A DNA stretch of 64,000 nucleotides from Actinocorallia populi (GCF_002995495.1 NZ_PVZV01000007.1:434001-498000); one strand, 5' to 3'. Shown: positions 28,801 to 37,419, counted from the first letter of the stretch. A program made the numbers and translations. Notes: a model not told the origin generated them from the letters alone.

Positions 28801-29053
28801 CCTGGCCGCCGCCGGAGAGCACACGGACGCGGCCCGCCTGCTGGGCGCGGCGGACACCTTCCGCGCATCCTCCGGTTTCCCCCTCGCACCCGCCGAACGC
28901 GGCGACCTCGACCGCATCACCCGCAGAGCCCGCACGGAACTCGGCGAAGACCCCTTCACCGCCGAATTCACCCGCGGCACAGAACTGACCTTCCCCGAGG
29001 CCCAGGCCCTGGCCACCCGCCCACGAACGCTCCCCGAACGAACACCCGCCTGA
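25877..29053 (+). CDS. AfsR/SARP-family regulator: OmpR-type wHTH, BTAD, NB-ARC, TPR
   Basis: A 1058-residue regulator. Residues 1-95 form an OmpR-like winged helix (FGVLGPLAVWTDEGEPVTVPG); about 95-245 form the BTAD bundle (RRFQDLVARAGD, LSLWRGPAFADFADE). The NTPase has Walker A GPGGVGKTR near 294-302 and Walker B LLVLDNCEHV near 370. TPR-like helices fill the C-terminal half (about 640-1010). It would activate transcription after nucleotide-dependent assembly. The direct repeat upstream fits autoregulation and control of the divergent reductase pair. The gene is not inside a visible biosynthetic cluster, unlike many SARPs. Confidence 0.92.
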   Translation: MVRIVLFGVLGPLAVWTDEGEPVTVPGRLVRALLADLLLHEGRTVSADRLVDDLWPQDPPANPAGTLSAKASQLRKALGDAEPGGRDLVAARPPGYRLAVRPEAVDARRFQDLVARAGDTDDPRAKADRLTEALSLWRGPAFADFADEPFTQAAIARLEELRLIAYEDRAAARLALGDHALLAGELAGLLAAHPLRERLRAAHMRALYAAGRQSEALESFAELRTLLADELGLDPGAELSALHRSILAQDLPAAPSRARPRTNLPVPLTGLVGRSGAVSEVGARLGTDRLVTLTGPGGVGKTRLALEVAGRADGSHADGVWLVELAPLPAGTTGTTGLADLVTAVLGVHDSAAQAPLDRLVEALGGRHVLLVLDNCEHVVESAAELAGTLLRAVPGLRILATSREPLCLPGEVVWAVPPLAVPDRAEADPAALERVAAVRLFVERASAADRGFALDAGTAEPVAVLCRRLDGIPLALELAATRVRALGVHGLVDRLDDRLRLLATGHRGTPPRQQTLLAVIDWSWELLTEPERVVLRRLAVHADGCTLEAAEAVCAVEGDTLDLLARLVDRSLVVMTDHGRNGPRYRLLESVAAYCVERMREAGELEAVRARHRDHYTRLAEQAEPHLYGAGQRRWLDRLDAEAANLRGALEGPRSLRVANALAWSWFLRGRLTEARRSLEAALAHDGPAEPKARARAWLAGFALLEGDRTAWDAYRDPRADPGDPRALWFLGYLGIDTGELAASEEMLERALAAFRAADDRWGEAAVLIARAKISHVRGDSAALERDSEHAVRLFGELGDRWGMLQATVWLSGLAEMTGDHKRARDLQNEALRLGEELALWPDVAGCLAWLGWIDLQLGDYAQARENCERALRLAVEQGARSIRTLGELGLGFASRKTGDLDQAEVHLRRLVDAVEPGETPLHLPIVLVELGFAAEQRGRAAQALAHHLDALAAAATIEGGRELISAIEGVAGALAAAGEHTDAARLLGAADTFRASSGFPLAPAERGDLDRITRRARTELGEDPFTAEFTRGTELTFPEAQALATRPRTLPERTPA

Positions 29054-29141
29054 CAGCGGCCGAACCGCCGGGCGACCGCACGGATCGCACCGCCTTCATC
29101 GCCCGGGAGGGGTCATGAGCGGGTGTCGGGACGGGTTCGGG

Positions 29142-31187
29142 TCAGGGGGTGGTGCTGGGACGGCCGGTCTCCAGGTGGCCCATCAGGCGGCGGGTGAAGG
29201 TGGTGTCCTCCTTGGTGGTGACGGTGAGGTCGTACCAGCCGTTCGCGGTGCGGTGGCGGACGGTCTTCGAGGTGGCCGGGGCGAGGGTGAAGGTCTCGTT
29301 CAGGTGGTTGTGGGCGTGGGACTTCAGGGTGAAGGTCAGGGGGGTGGTGGTCGGGTTCTCCAGGGTGATGACCAGGGTGCGGCGGTCCTGGGCGGAGGAG
29401 ACGGCGGCTGTGGCGGCCTTGCCGGTGGGCGTGCCGGTGAACTCCCTGCGGAAGCCGTTGGGGCCGGTCAGGGTGACGGAGTACTCGTCGGTGACGGGGA
29501 GTGCGTCGGTGGCCGTGCCCCGGACGTCGTAGTGGCGGGGGGAGGGCAGTTCCCCGGCGTAGGGGTAGGCGGCGAAGTGGGAGCCTCGGGGACCTTCGTC
29601 CTGGAGGGTGAGCGTCAGGGTCGTGCCGGTGAGGCGTGCGGACGCCTCGGTGCGGTACGGGAGGGGGCGGGCCGGGCGGCGGCCGGGTTCCTGGACGGGC
29701 GCCTTCTGGAAGACGGGCGGGAGGGCGGGGAGGAGCGCCCGCGCGCCGGGGTCGGGGGCGGGACGGCCGACGGCCCTGCGGGAACGGGGGCGGGCGAAGT
29801 CGAACGCCGAGGTCAGGTCGCCCGCGACCGTGCGCCTCCAGGGGCCGATGTTGGGTTCCCGGACGCCCAGCCAGGTCTCCATGAAGCGGATCGTCGAGGT
29901 GTGGTCGAAGACCTCCGAGCAGACGAAGCCGCCGATCGTCCACGGGGAGACGACGAGCATGGGGACGCGGGTGCCGAGGCCCAGGGGCCTGCCGTCCACG
30001 AACTCGTCGGGGGTTCCCTCGGGCGGAGCGGGCGGCGGGACGTGGTCGAACCATCCGTCGTTCTCGTCGTAGGTGATGAACACCGCCGTGGACGCCCAGA
30101 GCCCGGGATCGGAGGCGATGGCGTCCAGGATGTCGTAGGTGATGCCGGCACCGCGTCCCGGGGCGGAGCTGAGCGGGTGTTCGCTCTCCGCCGCTGAGGC
30201 GACGACGTAAGAGACGTTCGGGAGACGTCCGGCGTGGGCCTCCTCGCGGAAGTACTTGCCGAGCTCGCCCTTTCGCGTGCGGCGCAGGCCGTTGTCGAAG
30301 GCGGACTTCTCGGCGTCCGTCAGGGTGGCGTAGCCCTTTTCCAACTGGTCCAGAAGGGCCGTGGGGTCTTTTGCCCTGCCCACGGCGCCGTAGAAGGCGT
30401 TCATGGAGCGGTAGGTCGTGGAGGCCAGGGCCTTCTTGGCGAGTTCGCGGTACGACTTGAAGTATTCGAGTGCGTTGTCGTCGAAGTTGTCCCACTCGTG
30501 GAAGACGCGCCAGGACTTGCCGGCCGCCTCGAGACGGTCGACGTAGGGGGTCATCTCGTAGCCGGGGTGGTCGTCGGCGTAGGCGCTGTTGTCGGTGGTG
30601 CGCTTGCCGTCGGGCTCGTACCCCACGTTGCCGCCCCAGTGGAACATCCGGTTCGGGTTCGTTCCACCGGGGAGGGAGCAGTGGTAGGCGTCGCAGAGGG
30701 TGAAGGTGTCGGCGAGTTCGTACTGGAACGGGATGTCCTGGCGGTCGTAGTACGCCATCGTCCCGGGGGTCTTGGCGTGGACCCACCGGTCGTTCCAGCC
30801 GTTGTTGAGCGCCGCCTGGGCGTCCGGCCAGCTGTGCGGGAGCCCGGCGACGAACTGCTGCGCCTCCTTGGGGCGCAGGTCGAAGCCGATCGCCTTCCTG
30901 ATCGAGAACGGCAGGACGTCGCGGGCGAACCCGGGCTGCTCGAAGACGCTCTTGCCGTTCGGACGCTTGATCGCGTTCGGGTCGCCGAAGCCGCGCACCC
31001 CCGAGAGGGTCCCGTAGTAGTGGTCGAAGCTGCGGTTCTCCTGCATGAGGAACACCACGTGCTCGACCGACTCGAGCCCGCCGGGCGGTGCGGCCACGGC
31101 CACGGCCTTCTGGACGGAGAGCGGGAGCGCGGAGGCGGCCGCAGTGGCCGCCGCGCCGGTGAGGAAGCGCCGCCGAGTGGTCTGCAT
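29142..31187 (-). CDS. Phosphocholine-specific phospholipase C, Tat-exported
   Basis: A 681-residue non-haemolytic-type phospholipase C. A twin-arginine signal RRRFLTG leads residues 1-32. The phosphoesterase domain starts HVVFLMQENRSFDHYYG (metal and nucleophile region), with later TYDENDGWFDHV and VFDHTSTIRFME motifs. Two C-terminal beta-rich DUF756 modules follow (about 490-670). It hydrolyses phosphatidylcholine or sphingomyelin outside the cell, releasing phosphate-bearing head groups. No Pho box was identified in the 74 bp upstream. It stands alone, convergent with the SARP-type gene. Confidence 0.93.
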   Translation of the reverse strand: MQTTRRRFLTGAAATAAASALPLSVQKAVAVAAPPGGLESVEHVVFLMQENRSFDHYYGTLSGVRGFGDPNAIKRPNGKSVFEQPGFARDVLPFSIRKAIGFDLRPKEAQQFVAGLPHSWPDAQAALNNGWNDRWVHAKTPGTMAYYDRQDIPFQYELADTFTLCDAYHCSLPGGTNPNRMFHWGGNVGYEPDGKRTTDNSAYADDHPGYEMTPYVDRLEAAGKSWRVFHEWDNFDDNALEYFKSYRELAKKALASTTYRSMNAFYGAVGRAKDPTALLDQLEKGYATLTDAEKSAFDNGLRRTRKGELGKYFREEAHAGRLPNVSYVVASAAESEHPLSSAPGRGAGITYDILDAIASDPGLWASTAVFITYDENDGWFDHVPPPAPPEGTPDEFVDGRPLGLGTRVPMLVVSPWTIGGFVCSEVFDHTSTIRFMETWLGVREPNIGPWRRTVAGDLTSAFDFARPRSRRAVGRPAPDPGARALLPALPPVFQKAPVQEPGRRPARPLPYRTEASARLTGTTLTLTLQDEGPRGSHFAAYPYAGELPSPRHYDVRGTATDALPVTDEYSVTLTGPNGFRREFTGTPTGKAATAAVSSAQDRRTLVITLENPTTTPLTFTLKSHAHNHLNETFTLAPATSKTVRHRTANGWYDLTVTTKEDTTFTRRLMGHLETGRPSTTP

Positions 31188-31261
31188 GGATCATGTTGTG
31201 ACACGGCGGCATGACGATCCGAACGCGGATCGGCGTCTCACGGATCACGAATCGGAGAAGT

Positions 31262-32251
31262 TCACACCCCGGCCATCGCGGCGCTGGTCAGCTCGACGGA
31301 GCGGATCCGGTCGGGCAGGGACTGGGCGTGGTGGGCGAGGATGAGCTCGTCGGCGCCGGTGGAGGCGGCGAAGCCCTCGAGGTAGTCGCGGACCTCGGCG
31401 GGGGTGCCGACGGCCGTGTAGCGGGTCATCGAGGCGAGCGGGTGGCCGCCCGGGGAGGCCAGGAACGCGTCGATCTGGTCGTCGGTGAGCTCTCCCATCG
31501 GACCGCGGGCGATCATGGCGCGGGCGCGGGCCCGGTAGGCGGCGGCCTTCTGCGCCTCGGCCTCGTCGTGGTCCTCGGCGGTGAAGACGTTGGCGCCGAC
31601 GATGACGTACGGTTCGGCGAGCTGCTCGGACGGCTTGAAGGTGTCCCGGTAGAGGGCGACCGCCTGGTGCAGTGCGTCCGGGGCGAAGTGGGACGCGAAG
31701 CCGTAGGGAAGGCCGAGCTGGGCGGCGAGCTGGGCGCCGAACAGGGACGAGCCCAGGATGTACAGGGGCACGACGCCCTCGGCGCGCGGTACGGCCTGCA
31801 CGCCGGGGACCCGGGAGTTCCCGCTCAGGTACCCCTGGAGTTCCAGGACGTCCTGCGGGAAGGTGTCGGCCGAGGTGTTGCTGCGGCGCAGCGCCCGCAT
31901 GGTGTTCTGGTCGGTGCCGGGGGCGCGGCCGAGCCCGAGGTCGATGCGGCCGGGGTAGAGCGTCTCCAGGGTGCCGAACTGCTCGGCGATCACCAGCGGG
32001 GAGTGGTTCGGGAGCATGACGCCGCCCGAACCGAGCCGGATCGTCGCGGTGTGCTCCGCGACGTACCCGATGAGCACGCTCGTCGCGGTGGAGGCGATCG
32101 AGGCCATGTTGTGGTGCTCGGCGTACCAGACCCGCCGGTAGCCGCTGCGCTCCGCGGCCCGGGCGAGCTCGACGCTGGCCTCGAAGCTGTCACGCGCGCG
32201 CTGGCCGGGGGCCACCGGCGCGAGGTCGAGGAGGGACAGTGCGGTCGACAT
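31262..32251 (-). CDS. LLM-class flavin-dependent oxidoreductase
   Basis: A 329-residue bacterial-luciferase-like monooxygenase: [25 protein letters not shown] near the N-terminus, [42 protein letters not shown] in the core, and [27 protein letters not shown]. It uses FMNH2 or F420; the MsnO8-like subgroup is suggested by the ordering. ATG 32251 follows GAAAGG. It lies 20 bp after an ArsR gene in the same direction, so it is probably repressed by that protein. Confidence 0.9.
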   Translation of the reverse strand: MSTALSLLDLAPVAPGQRARDSFEASVELARAAERSGYRRVWYAEHHNMASIASTATSVLIGYVAEHTATIRLGSGGVMLPNHSPLVIAEQFGTLETLYPGRIDLGLGRAPGTDQNTMRALRRSNTSADTFPQDVLELQGYLSGNSRVPGVQAVPRAEGVVPLYILGSSLFGAQLAAQLGLPYGFASHFAPDALHQAVALYRDTFKPSEQLAEPYVIVGANVFTAEDHDEAEAQKAAAYRARARAMIARGPMGELTDDQIDAFLASPGGHPLASMTRYTAVGTPAEVRDYLEGFAASTGADELILAHHAQSLPDRIRSVELTSAAMAGV

Positions 32252-32271
32252 GATGAGGTACCTTTCGTGCG

Positions 32272-32574
32272 TCACAGATCGCGGTGGAGCCGCTCGGCGA
32301 AGGCGCGGATGCGGGTCTCGTCCCGCCGGTAGTACGTCCACTGGCCCTGCCGGGTGGCCTGGACGAATCCGGCGCGCTGGAGGACGGCCAGGTGCGCCGA
32401 CATGGTCGACGCCGAGGTCCCCGCCTTCTGCTGGAGGAAGCCGACGCACACTCCCAGCCCGGCCGTCTCGTCCGCGCCCGGCGGGAAGTTCGCCTCCGGG
32501 TCCTTGAGCCACTCCAGGATGCGCAGCCGCGTCTCGTTCGCCAGGGCCTTGCACTCCTCGAGCACACCCACCAT
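32272..32574 (-). CDS. ArsR family HTH regulator
   Basis: A 100-residue winged-helix repressor: [20 protein letters not shown] (helix 1-2), [33 protein letters not shown] (recognition helix and wing). Metal-binding ELCVCDL is absent; the single Cys in GVCVGFLQQ may sense redox or a ligand. ATG 32574 abuts GAAGG too closely; GTG 32565, with better spacing, may be the real start. It heads an operon with the LLM oxidoreductase, behind a near-perfect palindrome. Confidence 0.88.
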   Translation of the reverse strand: MVGVLEECKALANETRLRILEWLKDPEANFPPGADETAGLGVCVGFLQQKAGTSASTMSAHLAVLQRAGFVQATRQGQWTYYRRDETRIRAFAERLHRDL

Positions 32575-32582
32575 CCTTCGGC

Positions 32583-32606
32583 ATTTCGCTAATTAACGAA
32601 ATACTA
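32583..32606 (-). promoter_or_regulatory. ArsR autoregulatory operator over its promoter
   Basis: A 20-bp inverted repeat at 32583-32602, ATTTCG(C)TAATTA(A)CGAAAT, has one mismatched pair. On the minus strand TAGTAT (32601-32606) is the -10 box, so the transcription start falls within the palindrome, as expected for a repressor site. Confidence 0.65.
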
Positions 32607-32658
32607 TGCGACCGCGGAGGGTGCTCCGCACGGGGGCGGCCCCCCGCCTCCGGCCGGG

Positions 32659-33075
32659 TCAGGCCCGCACGCGGCGGCCGCTGATCTCCCGGGGGGTCAG
32701 GCGGATGTAGGACTGGCGGTCGTCGCCGGCCCAGGAGTCGACCCGCAGGTCGCCCGCCTCCGCGGCGGGGACGTGGTGGGCTCCGCCGCGGGCCAGGACG
32801 CTCCAGCCGGTGCGGGTGGCGGGGTCGAAGTCGTCCACCTCGAAGGCGATGCGCACGTCCGCGCCGGCGATCGAGGTGGTCAGGGACTGGTCGAGCCAGC
32901 CGCCCAGCGCCGTTCTGAACACCAGGACCCTGCCGTCCAGGACGAAGTTGACGGGCACGACGGCAGGGCCGACGAAGTCGGTGAAGGCGACCCTGCCCAC
33001 CCCTCCGGGAGCCAGGAGCGCGAAGCACTCCTCGTCGTCGAGTTCGGCGAGCTTCCGGGACTCCGCTGCGGCCAT
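32659..33075 (-). CDS. Pyridoxamine 5'-phosphate oxidase-fold (flavin-binding split barrel) protein
   Basis: A 138-residue PNPOx-like protein: [40 protein letters not shown] gives the flavin-binding barrel pattern; [28 protein letters not shown] completes it. It may bind FMN, F420 or heme; the substrate is unknown. ATG 33075 follows GAGAGGAG. It is divergent from the DUF427/thioesterase pair across 165 bp containing an AT-rich island. Confidence 0.85.
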   Translation of the reverse strand: MAAAESRKLAELDDEECFALLAPGGVGRVAFTDFVGPAVVPVNFVLDGRVLVFRTALGGWLDQSLTTSIAGADVRIAFEVDDFDPATRTGWSVLARGGAHHVPAAEAGDLRVDSWAGDDRQSYIRLTPREISGRRVRA

Positions 33076-33240
33076 GTCGCTCCTCTCTCCGGTTCCTCCC
33101 CGCACATCCATGCCCTCCGGCACCGGCGCGGAACCGTCACTCGTGCCCCGCACTGCCAGGGCTGCTCAGACTTCTCAGACAAAAAACCACTAAATCATTA
33201 ATAATCATGGCAAACCCCTTCATGAAGTGAGGTTCCAGCC

Positions 33241-33642
33241 ATGGGCGCGACTCCCGTGCGGTCCCTGTACCACGAGCGGCCTGACTACCGCGTCGACCTG
33301 CTGCCCCGTACCAACCTCTGCACCGCCTCCCTCGACGGGATCCGGCTGGCCCGCAGCGGCGCCTGCCTGATCGTCGACGAGCAGGACCACGGACTGGTGG
33401 TGTACTTCCCCCGGGACGCGGTCGACCTCTCCCGGCTCGAGCCGACCGAAGAGCGCACCGTCTGCCCCTTCAAGGGGGAGGCCGTGTACTGGCGTGCCGC
33501 GGGAGGCGAGGGACCCGGCATCGCCTGGAGCTACCCCGAGCCCTTCCCGCAGGTCGCCCCGCTGGCGGGCTACGTGGCCTTCGACCAGGAGCGGGTCGAG
33601 GTCGCCATCGGCAAGGGCCGCTACACCGGAGTGCGCCCGTGA
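33241..33642 (+). CDS. DUF427 domain protein
   Basis: A 133-residue protein matching the DUF427 beta-rich fold: LARSGACLIVDEQDHGLVVYFPRDAVDLSRLEPTE, then TVCPFKGEAVYW and IAWSYPEPFPQVAPLAGYVAFDQERVEV. Its function is not known for the family. It overlaps the following thioesterase-like gene by 4 nt (GTGA), suggesting a shared role. An upstream GTGAGG serves as ribosome site, and the AT-rich promoter region is at 33180-33215. Confidence 0.85.
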   Translation: MGATPVRSLYHERPDYRVDLLPRTNLCTASLDGIRLARSGACLIVDEQDHGLVVYFPRDAVDLSRLEPTEERTVCPFKGEAVYWRAAGGEGPGIAWSYPEPFPQVAPLAGYVAFDQERVEVAIGKGRYTGVRP

Positions 33643-34502
33643 ACGAGTCGTCTCTGGAACGGATGATCTCCATCTTCGACGTGACGCCGGCCGACGCCGA
33701 ACGCAGGCGCTTCACCGGCGACAGCGACGGCGGAGGCCGCCGGGTGGTGGACGGCAGCCAGCTGCTCGCGCAGGCCGTCGTGGCCGCCGGCAAGGCGTTC
33801 CCCGACCACACGGCGCGCTCCGCGCACATGATGTTCGCCTCCGCCGCCGACCCGGACGAACGGCTCGAGTTCACCGTCGCCCCGGTGCGGGCGGGGCGCT
33901 CGTTCGCCTTCACCACGGTCACCGCCGCGCAGGGCGACCGGATCCGCGCGACCGCCAACGTGCTGCTGGACCGCCCCGGCCCCGACGTCGTCCGGCACGA
34001 CCGGTGGACGGGCCCGCCCCCCGCCGGCCCGCAGGCCGCGTTCCCCTCCCCCATGCCCCTGCCGGGCAGGGAACTGCGCCTCGAAGGCGTCCGCGAGCGC
34101 GACGACCCCGACGAGGTCGGCCCGCCGGTCCTGGACGCCTGGCTGCGCTACGACCCCGTACCCGAACGCGACGACCTGCGCCGCGCGCTGCTGGCGCACT
34201 TCACCGGCCACCTCTCCCTGTCCACCACGATGCGGCCGCACCCCGGGATCGGCACCTCCCAGGCCCATCACACCCTCTCGACCGCGCCCCTGGCCATCTC
34301 GGTGCACTTCCACGAACCCCTCGCCTGGGACGGCTGGATCCGCTACCACCACGAGAGCACCTACGCCGGCGCGGGCATGAGCCACGTCCGCGGCCAGGTG
34401 CTGACCGGGGAGGGACGCCTGATCGCCTCCTTCACCCAGGACGCCATGCTCCGCGCCTTCGACACCGGCACATCGTCGATGCCGGTCGAATCCCGCCTGT
34501 AG
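33639..34502 (+). CDS. Acyl-CoA thioesterase II (TesB-like, double hotdog)
   Basis: A 287-residue TesB-type protein with two hotdog domains. Features include VVDGSQLLAQAVVAAGKAFP and AHMMFASAADPDERLEFTVAPVRAGRSFAFTTVTAAQ in the first, and LSLSTTMRPHPG, AISVHFHEPLAWDGWIRYHHESTYAGAGMSHVRGQVLT in the second. It would hydrolyse acyl-CoA esters in the cytoplasm. Start GTG 33639 overlaps the DUF427 stop, so translation is coupled. Convergent with the ABC exporter across a terminator. Confidence 0.85.
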   Translation: MNESSLERMISIFDVTPADAERRRFTGDSDGGGRRVVDGSQLLAQAVVAAGKAFPDHTARSAHMMFASAADPDERLEFTVAPVRAGRSFAFTTVTAAQGDRIRATANVLLDRPGPDVVRHDRWTGPPPAGPQAAFPSPMPLPGRELRLEGVRERDDPDEVGPPVLDAWLRYDPVPERDDLRRALLAHFTGHLSLSTTMRPHPGIGTSQAHHTLSTAPLAISVHFHEPLAWDGWIRYHHESTYAGAGMSHVRGQVLTGEGRLIASFTQDAMLRAFDTGTSSMPVESRL

Positions 34503-34515
34503 CCCCTCTTCCCCG

Positions 34516-34550
34516 CTCCCGTCCGGAGACCGCAGGCCACCGGACGGGAG
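34516..34550. terminator. Terminator between thioesterase and ABC exporter genes
   Basis: An 11-bp stem, CTCCCGTCCGG with its complement at 34540-34550, and a 13-nt loop, between convergent stop codons. Confidence 0.7.
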
Positions 34551-34557
34551 CCCGGGA

Positions 34558-35352
34558 TCAGTGCCGGCGGATGGCTCCGATGCCGACGGCCAGGCCGATG
34601 GCCGCCAGGAGGAAGGCGGCCGTGAAGCCCTTCAGGACCGTCGCGGACAGGAGGTCGGCGGTCAGGAGGGCACGTTCGGCCGAGACGATGTGGCTGATGG
34701 GATTGACGGAGGCGACGGCGCGCATCCAGGCGGGCGCGTCGTCCAGCGGCAGGAGCATGCCCGAAAGGATCATCAGGGGGAAGATCAGGGACTGCTGGAC
34801 GGCCCAGAACATCCAGTCCTTCGCGCGGCTGGCCAGGGCGAGGGCGTAGCTGAGCGAGCCCAGCCCCACGCCGAAGAGCGCCAGGAGCACCAGCCCCGCC
34901 AGGAGCCCGAACGGGGAGGCGCGGAACCCGAACGGAAGGGTGACCGCCACGATGAGGACGGCCTGGGCGATGGTCGGGGCGATCTCCTTCAGGGCCCGGC
35001 CGACGAGCAGCGCCGAACGCGCGATGGGCGCCACGAGGGTGCGCTCGTGGGAGCCGGTCTGCATCTCCATCAGCAGGTTGGCCCCGGTGGAGCCGGATCC
35101 GAACAGGACGGTCATCACCAGGATGCCCGGGACGAACCAGGTGAGCGTCTCGCCGACGGGGGCTTTGAAGGAGCCGATGAGCAGCGGCCCGAACAGGCCG
35201 AGGAAGACCAGCGGCTGCAGGAGGTTGAAGATCAGCGAGAACGGGTCGCGCAGGGTCGGCCGCATCTCGCGGACGAAGACGTTCCAGGTGTCGAGGAGGG
35301 GGCGCTCGGCGGCCGCGGGCACGGCGCGGACGGCGGCGGAGGCGGTGGTCAT
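34558..35352 (-). CDS. ABC-2 type exporter permease (DrrB-like)
   Basis: A 264-residue permease with six hydrophobic segments (for example LLQPLVFLGLFGPLLIG, WFVPGILVMTVLFGS, LVLLALFGVGLGSLSYALALAS, LIFPLMILSGMLLPLDDAP) and the ABC-2 signature region SGMLLPLDDAPAWMRAVASVNPISHIVSAERALL. The ATG at 35352 overlaps the ATPase stop (ATGA). With that ATPase it forms a drug or lipid exporter, by analogy to daunorubicin DrrAB. Confidence 0.9.
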   Translation of the reverse strand: MTTASAAVRAVPAAAERPLLDTWNVFVREMRPTLRDPFSLIFNLLQPLVFLGLFGPLLIGSFKAPVGETLTWFVPGILVMTVLFGSGSTGANLLMEMQTGSHERTLVAPIARSALLVGRALKEIAPTIAQAVLIVAVTLPFGFRASPFGLLAGLVLLALFGVGLGSLSYALALASRAKDWMFWAVQQSLIFPLMILSGMLLPLDDAPAWMRAVASVNPISHIVSAERALLTADLLSATVLKGFTAAFLLAAIGLAVGIGAIRRH

Positions 35353-36353
35353 CGGGTCTCCGAGGGTTCGTGGTCGGGAGCGGGGGCGTCGCCGGTGTCG
35401 CGGAGGCTGCGGCCGGTGAGGGAGAGGAACACGTCGTCGAGGGTCGGCTCGCGCAGGGCGATGCGGGCGGCGGGAGCACCCGCCTCGTCCAGGGCACGGA
35501 CGAGATCCGTGACGAGGACGTCCGCCTTGTCCGCGGTCACGCGCAGCGTGACGGCGTCCACCCGGTCGGGTTCGCGGCCGGCGAGCCGCGCGACGACCGG
35601 CTCCCCCGCACGCGCCTGCTCCGGACCGGCGAACCCGACGGTGACCGTGTCCCCGGCGAGCCGCGACTTCAGGCGGGAGGCGGTGTCGTCGGCGATGACG
35701 CGGCCGTGGTCCATGACCATGACGCGTTCGGCGAACTGGTCGGCCTCCTCCAGGTAGTGGGTGGTGAGGAAGACGGTCGTCCCGGCGGTGCGCCGCAACT
35801 GCAGGATGTGCTGCCACAGGTGGGCGCGGCTCTGGGGGTCCAGGCCGGTCGACGGCTCGTCCAGGAACAGCACGCGCGGGCTGTGCACGAGGCCGAGCGC
35901 GACGTCCAGGCGGCGTTTCTGCCCGCCGCTGAGGGTCATGACGCCGCGCCGGGCGAGCGGCGCGAGGTTCAGGGACTCCAGGAGCTCGTCGGCGCGCCGG
36001 GCGGAGTCGCGCCGCGTCATCCCGTAGAACGCGCCCTGGCTGAGCAGCTCGTCGCGCACCCGCTGGTTGTGCCCGGCGCTGTTGCCCTGCCCGACGTAGC
36101 CGATGGCCCCCCGCACCCCGGCGCGGTCGCGAGCCACGTCGTGGCCGGCGACGCGCGCGGTGCCCGAGGTGGCGGGCAGCAGGGTGGTGAGCATCCGGAT
36201 GCTGGTCGATTTGCCCGCTCCGTTGGGACCGAGGAAGGCGACGAGCTCGCCTTCGGCCACGTCCAGGTCCAGACCGGTGACGGCGGTGACGGTACGGCGC
36301 GCCGCGGTGAAGGTCTTCGACAGCCCGCGGGCCGTGATGATCGGGTCGTTCAT
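35349..36353 (-). CDS. ABC exporter ATP-binding protein (DrrA-like)
   Basis: A 334-residue ATPase: Walker A GPNGAGKST, signature LSGGQKRRLD, Walker B RVLFLDEPSTGLDPQ, H-loop TTHYLEEADQ, plus the C-terminal extension usual in DrrA-type proteins (about 225-320). The ATG at 36353 has no ribosome site but is exactly 7 nt after TAGCGT, suggesting a leaderless mRNA. It is divergent from the WYL regulator gene. Confidence 0.93.
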   Translation of the reverse strand: MNDPIITARGLSKTFTAARRTVTAVTGLDLDVAEGELVAFLGPNGAGKSTSIRMLTTLLPATSGTARVAGHDVARDRAGVRGAIGYVGQGNSAGHNQRVRDELLSQGAFYGMTRRDSARRADELLESLNLAPLARRGVMTLSGGQKRRLDVALGLVHSPRVLFLDEPSTGLDPQSRAHLWQHILQLRRTAGTTVFLTTHYLEEADQFAERVMVMDHGRVIADDTASRLKSRLAGDTVTVGFAGPEQARAGEPVVARLAGREPDRVDAVTLRVTADKADVLVTDLVRALDEAGAPAARIALREPTLDDVFLSLTGRSLRDTGDAPAPDHEPSETR

Positions 36354-36360
36354 GCCCCGA

Positions 36361-36409
36361 ACGCTAGAAGCCGATGCGGACGTTCCCCGTCCTCAATGGT
36401 CCGTAGCCT
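36361..36409. promoter_or_regulatory. Back-to-back leaderless promoters (ABC exporter / WYL regulator)
   Basis: The 62-bp gap holds TAGCGT on the minus strand (36361-36366), 7 nt from the ATPase ATG, and TAGCCT on the plus strand (36404-36409), 6 nt from the regulator ATG. A small GGAC-N7-GTCC inverted repeat (36378-36392) sits between them and could be the operator. Confidence 0.45.
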
Positions 36410-36415
36410 GACGGC

Positions 36416-37402
36416 ATGGAGAAGAGCACCGCCCGCACCCTGCACCTGCTGTCGTTGCTGCAGTCGCACCGGCAGTGGCCGGGCGAGGAGCTCGCCCGCA
36501 GGCTGGGCATCACGACCCGCTCCCTGCGCCGGCGGATCGACGGGCTGCGCGAGCTGGGCTACGAGATCGAATCGACGCCGGGGACCGCCGGCGGCTACCG
36601 CCTGGTGGCGGGCAACCGCATGCCTCCCCTGCTGCTGACCGACCAGGAGGCGGTCGCGGTGGCCGTCGGCCTGCGGATCGCGGCGACCACGGGCATCGCC
36701 GACGCCGAGAGCACGGCGCTCAGCGCGCTGGCGAAGTTCGAGCAGGTGCTGCCCCCCGCCGTCCGCGAACGGGTCAACGCCATCGGCCGCGCGGTCGAAC
36801 CGCAGACGCCGCGGGGCGGTCCCGTCGCCTCGGAACTGCTGGGCGCCCTCGCGCTGGCGTGCCGCGACCACGAGCGGATCCGCTTCTCCTACACCGCCGC
36901 CGACGGCGCCCGCAGCCGCAGGCTGGTGGAGCCGCACTCGCTGGTGGCCGCCGACCGCAAGTGGTTCCTGGTGTCCTGGGACGTGGACCGCGACGACTGG
37001 CGCACCTTCCGCGTCGACCGCGTCGAGCAGCTGTCCGGCACCCGCGTGCGGGCCGAACCGCGCGACCTGCCCGCCGAGGACGCCGCCGAGTTCGTGGCGG
37101 TGGCCGCGGGCTCCATCCCCACCCTGCACACCGCGCACGCGGTGCTGGACATGCCGCTGGAGGAGATGCGCGCCCGCTTCGGCCCGTGGGCGCAGGACGC
37201 GCGGGCCGTCGACGACGCCCGCACCCGCTGGCCGTTCGGCGGAGACACCTTCCCGCTCATGACCACGGTCCTGGTCTGGATCCCCGAGGGCGTCTCCTAC
37301 GAGATCGAGGCCGAGGAGGAGTACCTGCTGTTCCTGCGCGAGCAGGCCGCCCGCATGCTCGCCGCCGCCGAGACGTCGCTGCGCGCCGCGGGTCCCCCGT
37401 GA
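36416..37402 (+). CDS. WYL-domain transcriptional regulator
   Basis: A 328-residue regulator with an N-terminal DeoR-like winged helix (LSLLQSHRQWPGEELARRLGITTRSLRRRIDGLRELGYEI) and a WYL domain (about 140-220: RIRFSYTAADGARSRRLVEPHSLVAADRKWFLVSWDVDRDDWRTFRVDRVEQL), where W-Y-L appears as W-F-L. A C-terminal WCX domain follows. Such proteins often bind nucleic acid or nucleotide ligands. Its divergence from the DrrAB-like exporter suggests that it controls it. Confidence 0.92.
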   Translation: MEKSTARTLHLLSLLQSHRQWPGEELARRLGITTRSLRRRIDGLRELGYEIESTPGTAGGYRLVAGNRMPPLLLTDQEAVAVAVGLRIAATTGIADAESTALSALAKFEQVLPPAVRERVNAIGRAVEPQTPRGGPVASELLGALALACRDHERIRFSYTAADGARSRRLVEPHSLVAADRKWFLVSWDVDRDDWRTFRVDRVEQLSGTRVRAEPRDLPAEDAAEFVAVAAGSIPTLHTAHAVLDMPLEEMRARFGPWAQDARAVDDARTRWPFGGDTFPLMTTVLVWIPEGVSYEIEAEEEYLLFLREQAARMLAAAETSLRAAGPP

Positions 37403-37419
37403 AGCGGAGGCGTCCCGCC

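Noticed and set aside
31262-33028. 588-codon minus-strand frame joining the LLM oxidoreductase to upstream sequence
   Set aside because: The upstream half is out-of-frame reading of the ArsR and PNPOx-like genes; the ribosome site and family N-terminus place the start at 32251.
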